Origin: Corallium rubrum
Taxonomy: Eukaryota > Cnidaria > Anthozoa > Scleralcyonacea > Coralliidae
DNA length: 64,000 nucleotides
Reading direction: 5' to 3'
Assembly: GCA_964035015.1 (NCBI GenBank)
Contig: OZ036011.1
Location: 8,035,482-8,099,481 of the forward strand
Under the pieces are notes generated by a model that saw nothing but the letters and a program-made list of their open reading frames with translations, was not told where the DNA came from and did not search any database. Shown one piece after another: positions 48,093 through 59,641 of this stretch. The stretch's first letter is position 1. Each line of letters starts with the position of its first letter. A program made the translations under genes and the position numbers.

Positions 48093-51000
48093 CTACAGAT
48101 CCAGGCGATTAGGACGAACCACAGTTCTACCAGATGATGTCCTCATCGGTAGTATAGGTGTGGACTCGACATATACATTTATATGTTCATCGTCTGACTC
48201 CTGAAATTCTTCGTCACTACTACGACTGTCTTGAGCTTCAGGTAAAAGATCTTCCACATTACGAAGGTCATTTAGCAGTTCCTCGTAGAATTTCTCAGAA
48301 AGTTTTAAAGATGTTGATTGTTGCACAAAATCATTTGCATCTACTATTCGTAATACATTGTCGCGATGAATGTTCACATCTCCGTGAAACTGGAACTCCA
48401 AGCAATCTTCAAACGTAGGTACAAATAACTTGATGTCAAAACAGGGACTGTGCTCGTCCTCCGGGACATCAGATATAACGACACCCACAAAGAACGGACC
48501 ACTTACAGAAACTCCACGAATGTGATCTTTCACAACTACAACCGTGTCCATTTGAAATAAATTGACACCAGTGCTTTTATCAGCAGGTCTACGTCGATTA
48601 TCAGTATTATCCTCATTTCCTGGCCTAGGTTGGAGTACATCAGCGAAATTAATCGGTTGCGGTGTGGGATCATCAGCTGTATAAGCAAACAAGGGCAGCG
48701 TACCGACGTTGTCTTTAGTTGTTTGGTTTCGCACTGTCCGTTGACGTACGGGTTTTCCAAAGCTATCTCGCCAATCCCTCATCACTTTTTGGTCTTCTTT
48801 CGTCATTTCTACTGACGGAGGGAACGAAATTGAAGGCAGTTCCCTAAAGGCATATTCCATCGCTTCTGGTACTTCGTAGTACGAGGATGGTGAGGTATAG
48901 TACAGGAATCCAGTGTGTGTAAGCTGCTTTAATGACTCTTGAATGGTAGGGCCGAATAAGTGGGCAAATTCAATTACAGTAGGCATGTCATTTCTTGAAC
49001 GCATTTGGCTGAAGAAATTCTCTACGACAAGGGTTAGAGTTGCTGCTAACTTAATATCCTTGTGGAAAGCAGGATTGACGTCGTTGAGAAAATTTCCTAG
49101 AGATGATAAGGACTCCTTCAAAATATGCATGCTACGTAGACTCTTCCATGACACCGTTCCTTGGGGCCCTTGAGTTGCAACTTTCTTCCCAATGAGATTT
49201 TGCACTTCGTTGACCCACTGTTCACAAGAAGAAATAATGTCATTCAGGGATGACAGTGCCTCATGTATGGTGCGCACTTCCGCCTGTACTCCCTTCAAGT
49301 GCACCCCAAACATCTTGTATAGTACATCGAGCAGCTCGAGAAATTTGCATAACGAGTTGGTAGGAGTAACCATTCTTACAGCTCCAACAGCGGTGTCAGT
49401 GACGTAGATAGTTTTTCCCTCGGCGCACAAGGCTGTTGGCTGGGAGAAGGAGGCAGAATGGCTTGAACCATCTTTTGAGCCATCTTTGCCAGATCCAGCA
49501 AGTATTCTAATTGTTACATTCGAGCCAGCGGGTGACGGTTGCGATAGTTCTCGGACAACACGGGAGCCACGGTCGGTAAAGATAATTCTTCTGTCACTGG
49601 TGGACTCGAGTCCATGCACGATCTGACAGTCGGGTGTACCATTCTTCACAACCAGGACAGCCTGTGAAGTCCCAAGGTCGAACTTTGTAATACCGCCTTC
49701 ATTTCCTGAATCACCAATATACAAGTTGCTTCCATCAAAGGCCAATCCAAAAGGCTGTGAGTTAACGGGCAGTTTCATAAGTAAGTTGACACTTCCTCGC
49801 AGATATGCGCCATTGTTAACAATGTTCACTTGGTAAACACCGTGGGAATTGCAGTCAGTCACCATAAGCATATCTTTGGCGGCGGCAATCACAGCCAGAG
49901 GACTTACGAGGTCTTTATCCAGAGACAGTTTATTAAGGTCAGAAAGACAATAATTGACCCTTTTTCTCTCGTTCTGGAACCACTTGGTTAGAGCTTCTAC
50001 CAAAACCTTTTTCCTGGAAGCCTCGGGGACTTGAACATCTACTTCTTTAAGTTTCATACGAAGCTCTTCAACTTTCATTTTCTTGGGCTCAATAAATACT
50101 GATGGAACTACAGCTTTGTAAGCAAGCCTTCCATGACCGGTGTCAGCAACAAAGACGACTCCACCAGAATAAGTCACACCATTTGGACTCTTTAGTGACT
50201 TTGACACTTCTGAGATATCAACAGGATAGTGAAGCCGTGCCAGAAACAGGCGGCACCTTTTGTTGTCGGTAATAAAAAGACTACCATGATCAGCGACACA
50301 GACGCCCGTGGGATTTTCCAGCACTCCCTTGCAATTTCCCTTGTATAAGCGGAACATCTCAGGAACTATGGTCTGAACAACCCGTGGAATTTTTCCAATA
50401 ATGTCTCTTACAGATGGTTTAGCTATAACAAGCAAATTTTCAACTGACATTCTATCACGATTTCGGATGGCGTCGAGTGTCGTTGCCTGGTGCATCTGAC
50501 GTTTAATGGTTTCATCTACATCATTATAAAGCACGCGAAGATTTGACAGATTAAATCTTTCACCACTGTGGTACAAAAACCAGTTGGCGAAGGCTGACTT
50601 GAAACATTTTCCAAGATGAACTGCTTCTGGAACCGGATTTAGGTACTTCATATCCCTGTCAATTGAACCATTTTGAGAAAGGCTAAGAATCTGTTCCATG
50701 GCCTTTTTGTTACTTTCCTCGCAATCAGCCGTCCACACAAGTACCATCAGCTTCACGCATTTGGAGCCACACTCCAGACAGTGGTCACAGGCGCGCAATG
50801 GACTGTCTATAAATCTGTGTCCCTTTTCATAACAAGCTTGACAAACTTCTTGGGTCTGTAAGCATTCTAAAGAGAAAAAATGATATATAGCTACCGTATA
50901 TAGATCTATATATGAGCTCTAAAATTATAAGCTAACATTATGCTTTTTGGTTTCGCTCAGGAAATATCTCCCAAATGTACGACGGTGAGTTTTCAAGTTG

Positions 51001-54000
51001 AATAGCATAATACTATATGTAAATCGATGTACCTGGACAATGGCTTGTGCAAGATTCTCCTAAATTGGCGATGACGTTCATGTCTGTTGGAATGTATTGA
51101 ATTAGACATCGAAGACAGATCTGCAGCTGCTTAACCCATTTCATTATTGTATCTGCTTTATCTTCTCCAGAGACACGTTTTCCACTGTATTCTAATCCAA
51201 CAGGAAGGGATAATCGATTATCAAGTGAGGTGACAATTTCACAGTTAACTTCAGTAACAAATGCTGTCTTAAGGGTCTCTGGTTCAGGAGACGGATTCAT
51301 CCTGACATAGTCAAGATCAACTGGGAAAAGAAGTCCCACCAGGTTTTTCACGCGTGTATCAAACTGTAGGCCTGGTTTAATAGCAATTCCATCGGTAGCT
51401 AAACTAACTGGAATGGTACGAAGATTTGGAAAATCCACTAAAGACGGTAAAGGAACTACATTGCTTTCTCCCGACTGTGCAATCAGCAGAAAAGTTATTA
51501 AAAGACTTTTGATGATACCACTCTTAGTCGTATAGCCTGCCTTTCCTTTGTTTCTGGTCGATTTGGATGGCACAAAAGGAAGGTTCCAATCTTTCCATTG
51601 GAAATTATACTTCCCACCTTTTTGCTGTCCCTTGAAACCTGGACCACGCAACAAATTCATAACTCTGTCCTTGCCGTGGAATGCGAGAGTTTCGGTGAAT
51701 AATGTAACGTCATTGTTGTGGCAAAACTGCTTCCGAGGGTCGCCTGACTTTTGAGCAAACTCTAAAGCGTTTTCAAGCATCTTATAAAATATATGATTTC
51801 GCGGAAGGTTTCCACTTTGAATTTCTCTTTGCAGTGCAACAACAACCGGATCCAAGTCATCTAATGATCTGTAAAAGGAATTGTGTAATCATCTAAGTCA
51901 TCAATGGAACAAAATCTCCAAAATCTTCAAAAATCAATGGTTTTAAACGAAAATCAATGGTTTTAAACGAAACAGTAAATAACGATCACTCACATAAAGC
52001 CAATGTTGTCAGTATCATTCCCCTCATCAGTTATATCCTCATCAATAATATGGTCTAATATATCATCGTTGGTTGCACAAAGTTCCTCACTCTCCACATT
52101 TTCTCTTAAAAATGAAACAGATAAAACAACTTTATCCACTTTATTGACTTTATTGATCTTTAATTTCAAATCTCTTCGATAATTACATTTACAAAGCAAT
52201 TAATTTGTAACACAAAAAACAAGTGGCTCTAGAAGATTTAAATCGGCCGCTGTTGAAAGACGTTGAAACTTTTCTTACGTTGCTTGGTACATTTGCATTC
52301 TCGAGAAAACGTCTCTTATGTCTCCACTTTTCACAGGCTTGCAACTATCCCAGTGATCTGACAAAAAACAAAGAGTAAGAATGTTCTAATCAGCAATGAA
52401 GACATTAGCAATTTATTGGGAGTAGAAGAAGAGAAAGTAATACAGTTCATATACTTACTATCCTTAAAATGCTGATAGTATCTTAAGCGGTTGGTCGTTC
52501 GAATGCTACCACACTTTCCACACTTCACATGGATTTCAGTTATCGCGTGTGAGCCAGGAAAACTAACTTGTACGTCTGCAAAGTAAAAACAAACATTAAG
52601 TATATTAGATTATATTTGTACCACTCACCATTATGTTACCTAATGTACAAGAGTATTGAGTATTAGATCTCAACACATCGTCATAATGTCATACATTATT
52701 AAGACAATTAAATGATTAACAATTTTCTCTTGATTAAAACCACTAATCATTGAGAAAAAAATAAAATAAATTCAGATAATCCGAAATTCCATGTCATCTT
52801 AAAAACTAAAAACTAAAAATGCAAGTTAAACTCAAGATACAAAATTGAAACAGTGGTATTTCACCTGGACTGCAATGTTGTCATGACTGATTTAAACCTG
52901 GTTCTTATCTGAATTTGTTTGAATGTATATTTCCATAAGATTTTGGCTGACTAAAAACAAACTCTTGTAGCTTTCCTTCACAGTAATTATCGCCACATTT
53001 ACACATTGATACTGGTAATTGTTGATTTCTAGAATGAACTCCTTTCGTAAACACACATCATGTCTGGTAAAATAGCTGTTTATAAAGATGCGAGGGGGAT
53101 TTATATACAAACTTTATTTACTTCTTACCTTTTTTGAATTTTTCAAGTAGTTGTTGCTGTTCCGTAAGTCTTTCAAAAGTAAAATCTTCAACCCTACCAA
53201 TGTCACCAGTGTATGCGCGAAGCTTCTTGAGGAGTTCTTCGTCTTTCACAACACGCTCGTCACGTTTGTAGGGTCCTCGCAAAACTTTACCAAGCTTACT
53301 TGTAGGGTCTTTAGTTAATCTGTTGCATCTGTATTGGATTTCAAGCAACCGCACTAAAACATGAAGACACACGTTACTAAACTAAAATTGTCAGCTGTCG
53401 GTTCTGCGTGGTGTTGTAATATTAGTGTCACCATTTATGACAGTTATACATTCAAAGTAGAATACCTAAAACATACTATTAAATTTTACTTGCCTAGAAG
53501 AGTGCACTGCCCCATTCCACTATAAACCTTTGTGCGCAGATTTTCCCACTCCATTTGGCTACTAGCAATGTAAGTCTTTCCAGCATTAGATGCACCATCA
53601 CGATTGTCACATATTCCTATTTCTATGTTAAAATCACCAATCTGCCACCTTTTAGCATCAGTTAACAATCCATAATTCTTGCGCAGATCTGACTTGAGGG
53701 AATGTAAATCCTTGTGGCTTTCATGTAGGGCTACAAGGGTATTTCTAGTTCCGGACTGTTTACTATGACCAAACTTGTAAACCTCAACAATAGCATCACA
53801 TGTCAGATATGTATCATTTGCCTGTAATGGAGTAGACCTACTGACTTCACTGGCACTACCAGTGTTTAACCGACTTTGATCTGCAGAGTAGTCACATACG
53901 CTGACCCCAAACTGGGTGATAGTTCTCTGCTGAAAGTTATGACTCTTGCTCACTTCAGTAGAAGGCTTGTCAGTTAAATCAGAAAGAGAACTCGAGCAGC

Positions 54001-55116
54001 TAATTGTAGATGCTGCACTTGAATAAGGAGAGGATTCTCTTTTTCTTTTCTTTTGGTATGGGCCCTGTTTTGAATGGTCATGTTGGTGGCGTCGTTTTCT
54101 TCTTTTTAATTGCTCTGAAAATATTGATATGATATTAGGTCATATTATATTAATATTCTAATCCCTGAAAATTAGTATCCATTGATGAATAATATTAATG
54201 ATAATGATAATAACAGAACTGAAGGCTCAGGGAGTGGTGACCCTGCATTGCCAGCTGGTTAGCCGAAAGCATTTTCTTGCCTTAATGGGCTATCAGTTGC
54301 AAGAAGGTCCAAGAATACTTGTCCACAGGTGTTGGGTAACCTGCCCAGTTAGTCCAAGCTTGGTCACAATAAGTAAGTCAGGAGCACAATTGGTCACAAT
54401 TGCTAGGGTCAAGCAGGTGTTATACTTCTTAATATGAAGGAAATTAAATTTGGTCCCTACAAGTTCTCTGAAAGTGCATTTGTCTGGCTTTGCCTTCCCT
54501 GACTATGGACACTATGTAGTTGTTCATTGTTGGGAGTCAATGTCAGGAAAAAACCTACCACTGACACCACTGTCCTTACAGTTATAATTCTATAATCACT
54601 ATAAGGGTATTTAGATAACTTTTAATATTTAGGTTTGCTTCATTCACACATCGCACACATGTAAGTCATGTAATTGCACGTATTGAATTTGTTGATGACG
54701 TTCATAGCAATCATATTAAAAATAAAAAAATAAATTAAATTAAATTAAATAAAAGGTTATATAAATTACATATAAACTAATATAAAATTCATAAAAGCAT
54801 GTAAAACGTGTAGTTACATGTATGTAAAAAATTGTTAACCCAAATAATACTAATTCACTAAATACTAATGGTCACCAATAAACTACTAACTAGACTACTA
54901 AATATAAACTACTATGGTCTACTATAAAGGACTACTAATGTCACTAATAGTGCATATATTTGTTGTCATGCGAATATTAAATTCGTACATACCAGGGCTG
55001 ACAGTGACAGGGCTATTTGTTGATCGTTCTCTCTTCGATTTCTTCCTATTCTTCTTGACCTTAACCTTTTTTTCTTTTCCCTCTTTGTCTTTTTTGTGCC
55101 GCTTGTGCTTACCCAT
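48093..55116 (-). CDS. NHL-repeat, SAP-like, zinc-cluster protein; putative transposase (8 exons)
   Basis: Exons in order: 55116-54993, 54114-53494, 53353-53129, 52575-52459, 52357-52279, 52104-51994, 51868-51033 and 50866-48093. Together they give 4887 nt and 1628 aa with every phase conserved; intron 2 uses GC-AG. The N-terminus (1-80) is Lys/Arg-rich and nuclear-like. A zinc-finger-like CGKCG...H...C segment spans about 340-372. LATDGIAIKPGLQFD (582-596) resembles the first catalytic region of P/THAP9-type transposases. A Cys cluster spans 706-741, then WTADCEESN (748-756) and EAVHLGK (785-791). NHL-type strands span about 885-1205 (SPNGVTYSGGVVFVADTGHG, QPFGLAFDGSNLYIGDSGN). A SAP-like helix pair lies at 968-1003. 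VENFFSQMRSRNDMP (1319-1333) resembles a transposase third catalytic region. An acidic tail ends VVRPNRLDL. The domain reading is inference. The gene is uninterrupted, so the copy may be recent. Confidence 0.8.
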
Positions 55117-56049
55117 GCTTAACGATTATAATTAGTACTCTTTCATGGGATTTAAAACAAATTAAAAACGCAAAGCACTTACTGTAAAATGCTCAAAACC
55201 ACAGAGCAGAACGTGTCTATTATCGTAAATCACCGTAAACCTTTCGTAGACCTCTCGTGGCGTGTTTTCAGTTTAATTACCGCTGACCAGGAATCGAGTT
55301 AAATGCTTCCGTGATTTGATCGATATCTTTGATCTGAACATCCACGGGAGCATCTGAATCATCTGATGACTCTGATGGTCTCTGATTCGATCAGTATTCA
55401 AAAAGCTACAAAACACAGCGTCGCTGTCGAATTTTAAGAAAAACAAGATTCGCTGTCATTTTTTTACTACTCTCCATTCGCTGTCGCAATTTTAGTCAAC
55501 TTTGGTTTCGTTTGTCGCCATTTTAGCTCTCGCATGTCGCTGATTTAACGCAATGTCGGCTGTCGGAATTTACCCTAACAGGGCCTCTGTAGTCGCATTT
55601 ATTTTCGCAACTGGTCCCGGTCTGGTCTTAAAATGTTTATATTCTACACTTGAATTTTCCTTCACCCAAAATCCTGAGAACATGCTATGTAATCGAGTGA
55701 AATGCTCAATATTACTTATAATATACCCAATTCAACTATATAAGCTTTGCCCTATATATCCATAAGCATAGAGCTGGCGGCAGCGCCTAAAAGGGGGTCT
55801 GATTTTCCGTGCGGCCAGGAAATGCTGGCTCTGGAACGAGATTTCGGGGACTGCTCTTGAAACAATGTAAAAATGCCTTTATTAAAAACAATACAAACGA
55901 ATTGAATAATAAAACTTGTCCGGCACTGTGCAAGCTGTCTGCACAAATGTAAAGGGCACAGAACAAAAAAGAGTGAGGTTATGTAATAACTAAGGTTAAT
56001 ATATAGCTAGGTAACAATGTGTGACGTATAAAAGGTTGGTGTAGGGTGT

Positions 56050-57711
56050 AACAGGTGGGAAAATTGTCTGAGCATGCGCGAAAACCGTGATATAAACAAG
56101 CTTGCGGGGGACTGGGACGGCAATATGGCGGCTTTTAAGCTGTAAATAATCCGAAGAGTTTTTTGGTAATTCTACTTCTTTTTAGATATTTTATTAAAAA
56201 CGAAATACTGAATAAGAAACATGCTATGTTCTACCATACAATAAAAAAGAGAAAAATCCATAATAAATAAACCCAGAGAAAATGAAAAGAACAATTCACA
56301 GCAAAAATAAGGAGTTATTGTCACATCTTCATATCACTGCCAATTTAAATTACAACAGAGTCTACTACAACACATGAGTAACATTCCAACTTTTTTTAAC
56401 ATTAATAAGCAATAAGACTATATATAAACATTTAAACATAGGTACATGTAGCAGAATATATGTAAATTAAATAAAGTTGAATCCTTTCAGTATCTTCACT
56501 CAATGTTGTTGGTCAACCTTTGCTTGAACACACTTATTTAAATCTAGCAATTTCAAAATAAGCATGTATATAAATATATACAGCATATTAAACACTTCAC
56601 TCTTTTAACTTTTTCTTTAGCCATTAATATAGCTAATATAGTATCTAAAAAGAGAAAAAGAACACAAAGATTTGCATGATAACAATGCAATATTATTTTT
56701 GGTAGCAGTTATTCTGTTCAATATTCCAAATCCAAAATGGCGGCTTCAAGTGACTCAAATTCAAAGCGTGAAATTCAAGTGTTTACGATTTTTTGAGGCT
56801 CAGAAACTGGTACAATGTTAACAATTAGAATCAAAAGCATACTTTGAAAGACAAAAAAATTGGTGGCATAGGCGAAAATTTTAATTTATTGGCTTTCGTC
56901 GCTTTTTATAGCTGTCAAAATTGTGTACCGAAAATGAGCAAACTTTAGAGTTCGCGTAGGCTTCGGAAATGCAGTTGATTCTTAAACAGACTGGTTTTAG
57001 TCATACTGCAAGAACCTGTAAGCAGTTGTAAAGTTTCATTTAGGCGATTAACAAACAATATACGGTAGTTCAAGCACATTTCCTAAGCCGACTGTTATCG
57101 CAATTTCCTATGGACAGGCGAAAGGGCACAAGATTCAGTTCGTTTTCGATTTTTCCGGACGTTGTCACTTATTTCAGTGGATGGAGCAAAGAACTATGGA
57201 TAGTTTAATAAGAGAATAAAATTTGGGTGGCAAAGGGCTAAATTTTTAACTATGGCTCGTTCAAAAGCACTGATTTTAGCTGTGTTTAGGATATTAAGCA
57301 ACTAGGCGATAAATTTACACCGTCAAGTGGGCTTCAATATTAACAATTCACACAGTATTTTTAAAGATAAACATATGATCTAGATACTTCAACTCACCTT
57401 TTAGTAGTATTTTGCTGTTTAAACAGTTTGTCGACACAAACAAAATGGACATCGAAACGAAAAACCCTGTTTGTTGCATATTCTCCTCGAATAATCCAAG
57501 GTTTTCATAACTCCGATCATAGGAATATATAGCTCACATGAAAGTCATCACAACCAGTTTTAAATCGCCGAGGTTTCTCTTCTTCAGCTTACCAAATATT
57601 TCAGTTAACAAAACGTTCAAACCTGAACGAACCTCATTTCGAACAAAAATAAAGAAACAGAGCAAATGCGCCCGCGATTTTTGGTCAGTTAAGACAATTT
57701 TCCCACCTGTT
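56050..57711. mobile_element. MULE-like element with perfect 9-bp duplication
   Basis: Perfect 20-bp ends (AACAGGTGGGAAAATTGTCT) are flanked by GTAGGGTGT at 56041-56049 and 57712-57720. The 9-bp duplication suggests Mutator-like. The interior has no frame above about 70 codons and no transposase, so it is non-autonomous. Confidence 0.85.
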
Positions 57712-57756
57712 GTAGGGTGTCAGTCGAGGGCATCGCTAAAAGACTGGTAAAGCGTG

Positions 57757-59003
57757 CAGGGACGTAGCCTCGGCTCCCCCCATGGCCAGAAATCGAGGAC
57801 AACATGGCTGACAAGCATGCGCGTTGGGCTCTTCCCAAATAATTTCAAGATGGCGGCTTTCAATAGATTTGATAGGGGAAAATTCACAATACGCATTTTC
57901 TATTAGATCCCGTTAAGAATTCATACGGGCCCACATCTAAAAGATTAGCAAACTAGGCAAGCTTCAACTCCTGAAAATCTGGCGTCAATCCGTGAAGGTT
58001 GAATTTGTTCCCGAGAAGCTTATATTCCTACCTCTTACCTTGTATATACGCACCTGTTAAATCCACAAGATTTGCCGAAGTGAGGTTTTCTTAGACGCAA
58101 ATTTGGCAACATATATTCGACTTTTCGCACGGGCCCACATCTAGACGCATTCGAGGTGGACAATACTTTGTTTTGACCAGCATCTAAAGGCATTGCAACG
58201 TATTTAAACTTGTTCCCAAACGACTTGAAATATAGGGTTTTCATGCTGCAGAGTCGTTGCAATTTAATCCATCAAGCGCCAAGAAAGCGTGAAGAAGCAA
58301 AACATTGCTCGACAATTCGGGTTCTTGATCGCCATTATAAAAGCACTGTTGCTAGGGGTTCCCATGGTCTTTACCGCTGTATTATTTACATTGTTATAGA
58401 CTGTGGATTCAGAAATAATAACCGAAATTTATGCGGCAATTTAATATTGTGAGTGTACAGGCCTGTCTAGACGATTAAACCTTTTGCAATTTGATATTTG
58501 GGTAAGAAATGGCTCAATAAGACATTTTAGGGAATAACTCTACTTTAATTTGTTGTTATAGACTTCTGTTTATAGCCGAAATGATCGATATTTAGCCATC
58601 AGAATCTTCAAATTAATATTTCCATCTAAATCTGAGCCCACAGGCCACTGCCGCTGACTGTCCTCGATTTCTGGCCATATGCTTTTGATATAAAACAACA
58701 GACATGTAACAACAAAACTGATGCAATATGAATTGTGTCAGGAAATAAACAGTAAACACTACAGTGTATTCAATCTACTGAGTGTATGCATTTTGAGTAT
58801 CTATGTGACGTTTGCGTGTTTTGAGTATTTTATATGACGTTTTTTAACCTTTAGAGTCTGTAAAATCTTCCTCCAAAAGCCAGGAAATGGCATTTCAGCG
58901 ACTCTCGGTTTCAAAATTTCCCGGGGGAAGCATGCCCCGGACCCCCCTAAAAATTTATCTTGATTTCGGCTCCCCCCTTTTCAAAATCCTGGCCACGTCC
59001 CTG
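57757..59003. mobile_element. Composite hAT element with a nested inverted-repeat element
   Basis: Ends CAGGGACGTAGCC and GGCCACGTCCCTG are flanked by the perfect 8-bp AAAGCGTG (57749-57756 and 59004-59011). Compared with the 363-bp relative at 42077-42439, it is split by an extra 890 bp (about 57783-58678). The insert's own ends are GGCCAGAAATCGAGGACA and complement. No gene is recognisable in the insert. Confidence 0.85.
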
Positions 59004-59330
59004 AAAGCGTGTGACCTAATCATTAGCTCACTTGCACGTCAAGTAATCGGACGTCCGTTGGAAATTAGAGGAAAATCTTGTACCCATCATCCCTCCTCTT
59101 ACTCAATTCACTGAGATGGTAAGACTTAATTTCCACCAAGTAATTGGTGTGATGGCTGCAAGCTGCTCGAGTGGTTGGCAGTTCAAGATACCACCTGCAT
59201 GGATCTTTCCTAAGTACTCGTTTCCAGGCCACCTCGGTCTACAGATTGTACGCAGATATTAACAGGCCATGCGACCTTTTTCAACCCCCTCCAGTTGCGT
59301 GCATACTTTTGTAATTTTTGGGTGTGAGCC

Positions 59331-59581
59331 AACACCGCTGCCAAACGTTTGCGCATGCGTGAATTCGCGGGAGTAAAAATGAATATTACGAAGGGGTAAA
59401 TTCAGAATATGTTACAATATTGACAAAGAAGCCATGCACTAATTACCTACCTTATCTTTTTGGTAGTATGCTTATAATTTTAACTTTTGTATTGGACTCT
59501 CGGATTCAGTATTTTCCCGCTCTTTTTTTTTTGAGGACGAGTTGAATGTCGCTCATGCGCAAAACGTTTGGCAGCGGTGTT
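59331..59581. mobile_element. MULE-like MITE, copy 3, next to ASPSCR1 start
   Basis: Ends AACACCGCTGCCAAACG and CGTTTGGCAGCGGTGTT; interior homologous to copies at 22156 and 46754 but in reverse orientation. No matching 9-bp duplication. It ends 60 bases before the ASPSCR1 initiation codon. Confidence 0.85.
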
Positions 59582-59641
59582 GCTCGCAGGCTAATTTGAT
59601 TAATAGCGCCCAGGTCTTTGCACAACAACACGGTTTCCAAG

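Larger units (their letters stand above)
47863..55587. mobile_element. 7.7-kb TIR transposon carrying an NHL/SAP protein gene
   Basis: Perfect 15-bp terminal inverted repeats (GAGGCCCTGTTAGGG) are flanked by perfect 6-bp TGTAGT duplications at 47857-47862 and 55588-55593. Sub-terminal regions at both ends are studded with TGTCGC-type motifs in the same orientation (TGTCGCAATTTTA at 47918-47930 and 55482-55494). The only gene inside is the intact eight-exon minus-strand gene 55116-48093. Its poly(A) signal (48035-48040) and presumed promoter also lie within the ends. Superfamily not assigned: 6-bp duplications are unusual, and the protein motifs hint at a P/THAP9-like enzyme. Confidence 0.8.
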
